Shown in pieces: positions 62,401 to 64,000 of a stretch of DNA of 64,000 nt. The stretch covers positions 634,332-698,331 of the forward strand of contig VXAA01001494.1 of the NCBI GenBank assembly GCA_013399115.1, given 5' to 3'. This stretch comes from Anseranas semipalmata. Its lineage: Eukaryota; Chordata; Aves; Anseriformes; Anseranatidae. The translations under genes were made by a program, and so were the position numbers. The number at the start of each line of letters is the position of its first letter. The first letter of the stretch is position 1. The notes under the pieces are model-generated. The model was not told the DNA's origin and did not search any database. It saw only the letters and a program-made list of their open reading frames with translations.

Positions 62401-63894
62401 ACTAGGAAACAGAGATTAAAATACTAGACTTACCAAACAACTTGATGAACAGTGAAGGCAGCAACAGCACTGAAATCCAGTCTTCATGCTAAATTTGGTC
62501 CAGCTGCTCAGGGTGTTCAGTCCAACATTTTCAAGGAGATCTACCAAACAGACAGTATCGATATTCTTCTACTAGAAAGACATCAACAAACCTACATGAC
62601 AGGGGAAAACCTTCCCCCATTAACTCCTCCCCAGAATGTCCATTGACAAGGGAAAGACTGAACGAGCCCATTCCAAGGACTGTGTTCTCCCATGGAGGAC
62701 TCCCTGCAAAAGGCTATAGATTTCCCATGATGGGGAACCAGCAGATCTGATGTTATTCACTTCCTTCGAGTGAATAACAACTCTCATAGGTGAGATTTGA
62801 AGACCAACAGGCTAACGGCAGCCCTTGAGCTACCCACATTTCAGAACTAGGTGCAGCTTCCATGCTGAGGGAGACTGGGGACTGAATTAGGACTGAGAGC
62901 TTCCACATGGCCCCTTCAGCCACATATTGGGTGTGAACTGCAGTGGGTATTGCAAATGAGTGCTCTGTTCCTGTAAATCCATTCCATGGATAGTTTCTCC
63001 CTTTCCTGGGGAAAGGATTTCTATGGCTGTCTAGTGCTGCTGTGCAGGCACGAACTGGAGGATGGAGAGATCCTCTTGCAAGCAAGTAGAAAATAAGTTC
63101 TTTTGTTTACTTGTTCAGCTTGCATCTAGGCAATCAACAGATCCCACCTAGATTGATGAGTGTGGGTTTCTGTTCTTGGCCCTAAAATTAAAACCTGCGT
63201 ACATTTTTGTGCCAATGAGAGAAAATCTTGGGATCTATCTGCATATGACATTTCAAATGACCCAAACTCCATAACCTCTAGATAGCAAGCCAGCTTAGTA
63301 GTAGTTACTCATTCAGTTACACAAAGCTATTCAGGCCAAGAGCTGCTGGGATTTATCACAGAGGAAAAGGTTTAAGGCTCTCCAGAACTAAGACAAACCA
63401 ACTCTAGTTTCTGAAACAGTATCACGTTCCCAGGCTGTAACAATAACAGTTTCTACCACTGAGTGAATCAGCCTTTTGGATTTGTAATTTATGCTAACAG
63501 CAGCAAGAAAAGCCAAGCTGTGTGTGAAACAGAGTTAATTTTAGATCTGAAACAAAGGTTGTCCCACCAAAGAGAGGGTCAGCTGAAACATGCATTGGAC
63601 GCCCATGGAGAGGTATAGCGATCTTTTGATCAGGACAAAGGAGCAGGACATGGGGAGGGGCAGGCTCTAATTCCAGCATTACTGGGTATTTCCTATAGGA
63701 CACTGAATAAATGGCCTCCCTTTGTTCTGTCTTTATTTCCCCGGTAGTGTCACAGGATTCGATCGCTTGGGAAGACATCAAGATCCTGAAATGATGGGCA
63801 ATACGCAAAGAGCGAGATACTGCTCTTTCCACAGTTGTAGATGATCCCAGCTTTGGATATGTCTCACACACACACAGTTTCTTTTCTTAAGGAG
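59407..63894. other. spacer, no gene supported
   Basis: Mixed composition. The frames of 82-125 codons in this stretch (for example 60013-60261 minus, 60955-61224 plus and 63494-63871 minus) show no domain that I recognise and are within chance length. No interspersed repeat recognised. Confidence 0.5.
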
Positions 63895-63911
63895 AAAAAA
63901 AAAAAAAAAAA
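63895..63911. repeat. A17 homopolymer
   Basis: An uninterrupted A run shortly after a short CA repeat, with no polyadenylation signal before it. Confidence 0.9.
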
Positions 63912-64000
63912 GATATTTTAAGCCTGTTTTGGCAGAGATCAACAGAATTAATTAGACTTACCAATGACATTGACACTTTTGTATTAGTTGAAACATGCTG

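Noticed and set aside
63494..63871. Open frame of 125 codons on the minus strand
   Set aside because: No recognised motif or splice context, and within chance length.
63895..63911. A17 run as a retrocopy tail
   Set aside because: It is preceded by a CA-repeat and TTCTTTTC sequence without a polyadenylation signal.
1..64000. CRISPR array, operon or bacterial/viral segment
   Set aside because: There are no regularly spaced repeats and no dense coding. Composition and repeats are vertebrate-like throughout.
1..64000. Young avian CR1 ends with the short octamer repeat, or telomeric TTAGGG arrays
   Set aside because: I looked for these words and did not find them.

Overview
The window looks like non-coding nuclear DNA from a vertebrate, most likely a bird and otherwise another sauropsid. 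Evidence seen: the sequence is AT-rich with few CpG apart from one dense patch. It has many homopolymer and short simple repeats and two short runs of N. No open reading frame rises above chance length (the longest is about 150 codons in 64 kb). The recognisable interspersed repeats are old, diverged CR1-type LINE and MIR-type SINE pieces. I saw no Alu, B1, L1 or other young mammalian repeats. I also saw no young avian CR1 copy with the usual octamer-repeat 3' end, and none of the abundant young CR1, hAT or Gypsy expected in turtles, crocodiles or squamates. The host assignment is inference.

Layout. 1-3.5 kb is AT-rich spacer. A homeodomain-site-like AT-rich block lies at 3.54-3.79 kb and a CpG-dense patch at 4.29-4.43 kb, inside a more GC-rich 4-6.4 kb stretch. 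A GC-rich unclassified block lies at 8.0-8.7 kb. At 12.8-13.7 kb two blocks look like a developmental enhancer: an octamer-containing block, then a block with six TGACAG (TALE homeodomain) cores, with pyrimidine tracts between and after them. A MIR lies at 16.5 kb, a CR1 remnant with a legible FADD reverse-transcriptase motif at 19.7-20.1 kb and another MIR at 21.6 kb. 28.5-29.7 kb is a run of conserved-element-like sequence. A second CR1 remnant, on the minus strand, lies at 31.3-31.8 kb and a poly-C gap at 32.5 kb. 34-38 kb mixes MIR pieces with AT-rich regulatory-looking blocks that contain small tandem duplications. A possible processed retrocopy tail lies at 39.2 kb. From 40 to 64 kb there is mostly unremarkable spacer with simple repeats, a MIR at 54 kb, a CATAAA-rich block at 52.4 kb and several faint old repeats.

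I found no protein-coding exon, RNA gene, CRISPR array or operon that I can support. The window is best read as intergenic or intronic sequence in a gene-poor region that may carry long-range regulatory elements. The regulatory calls rest on motif density and general appearance. They need cross-species alignment to confirm, and I could not run one.
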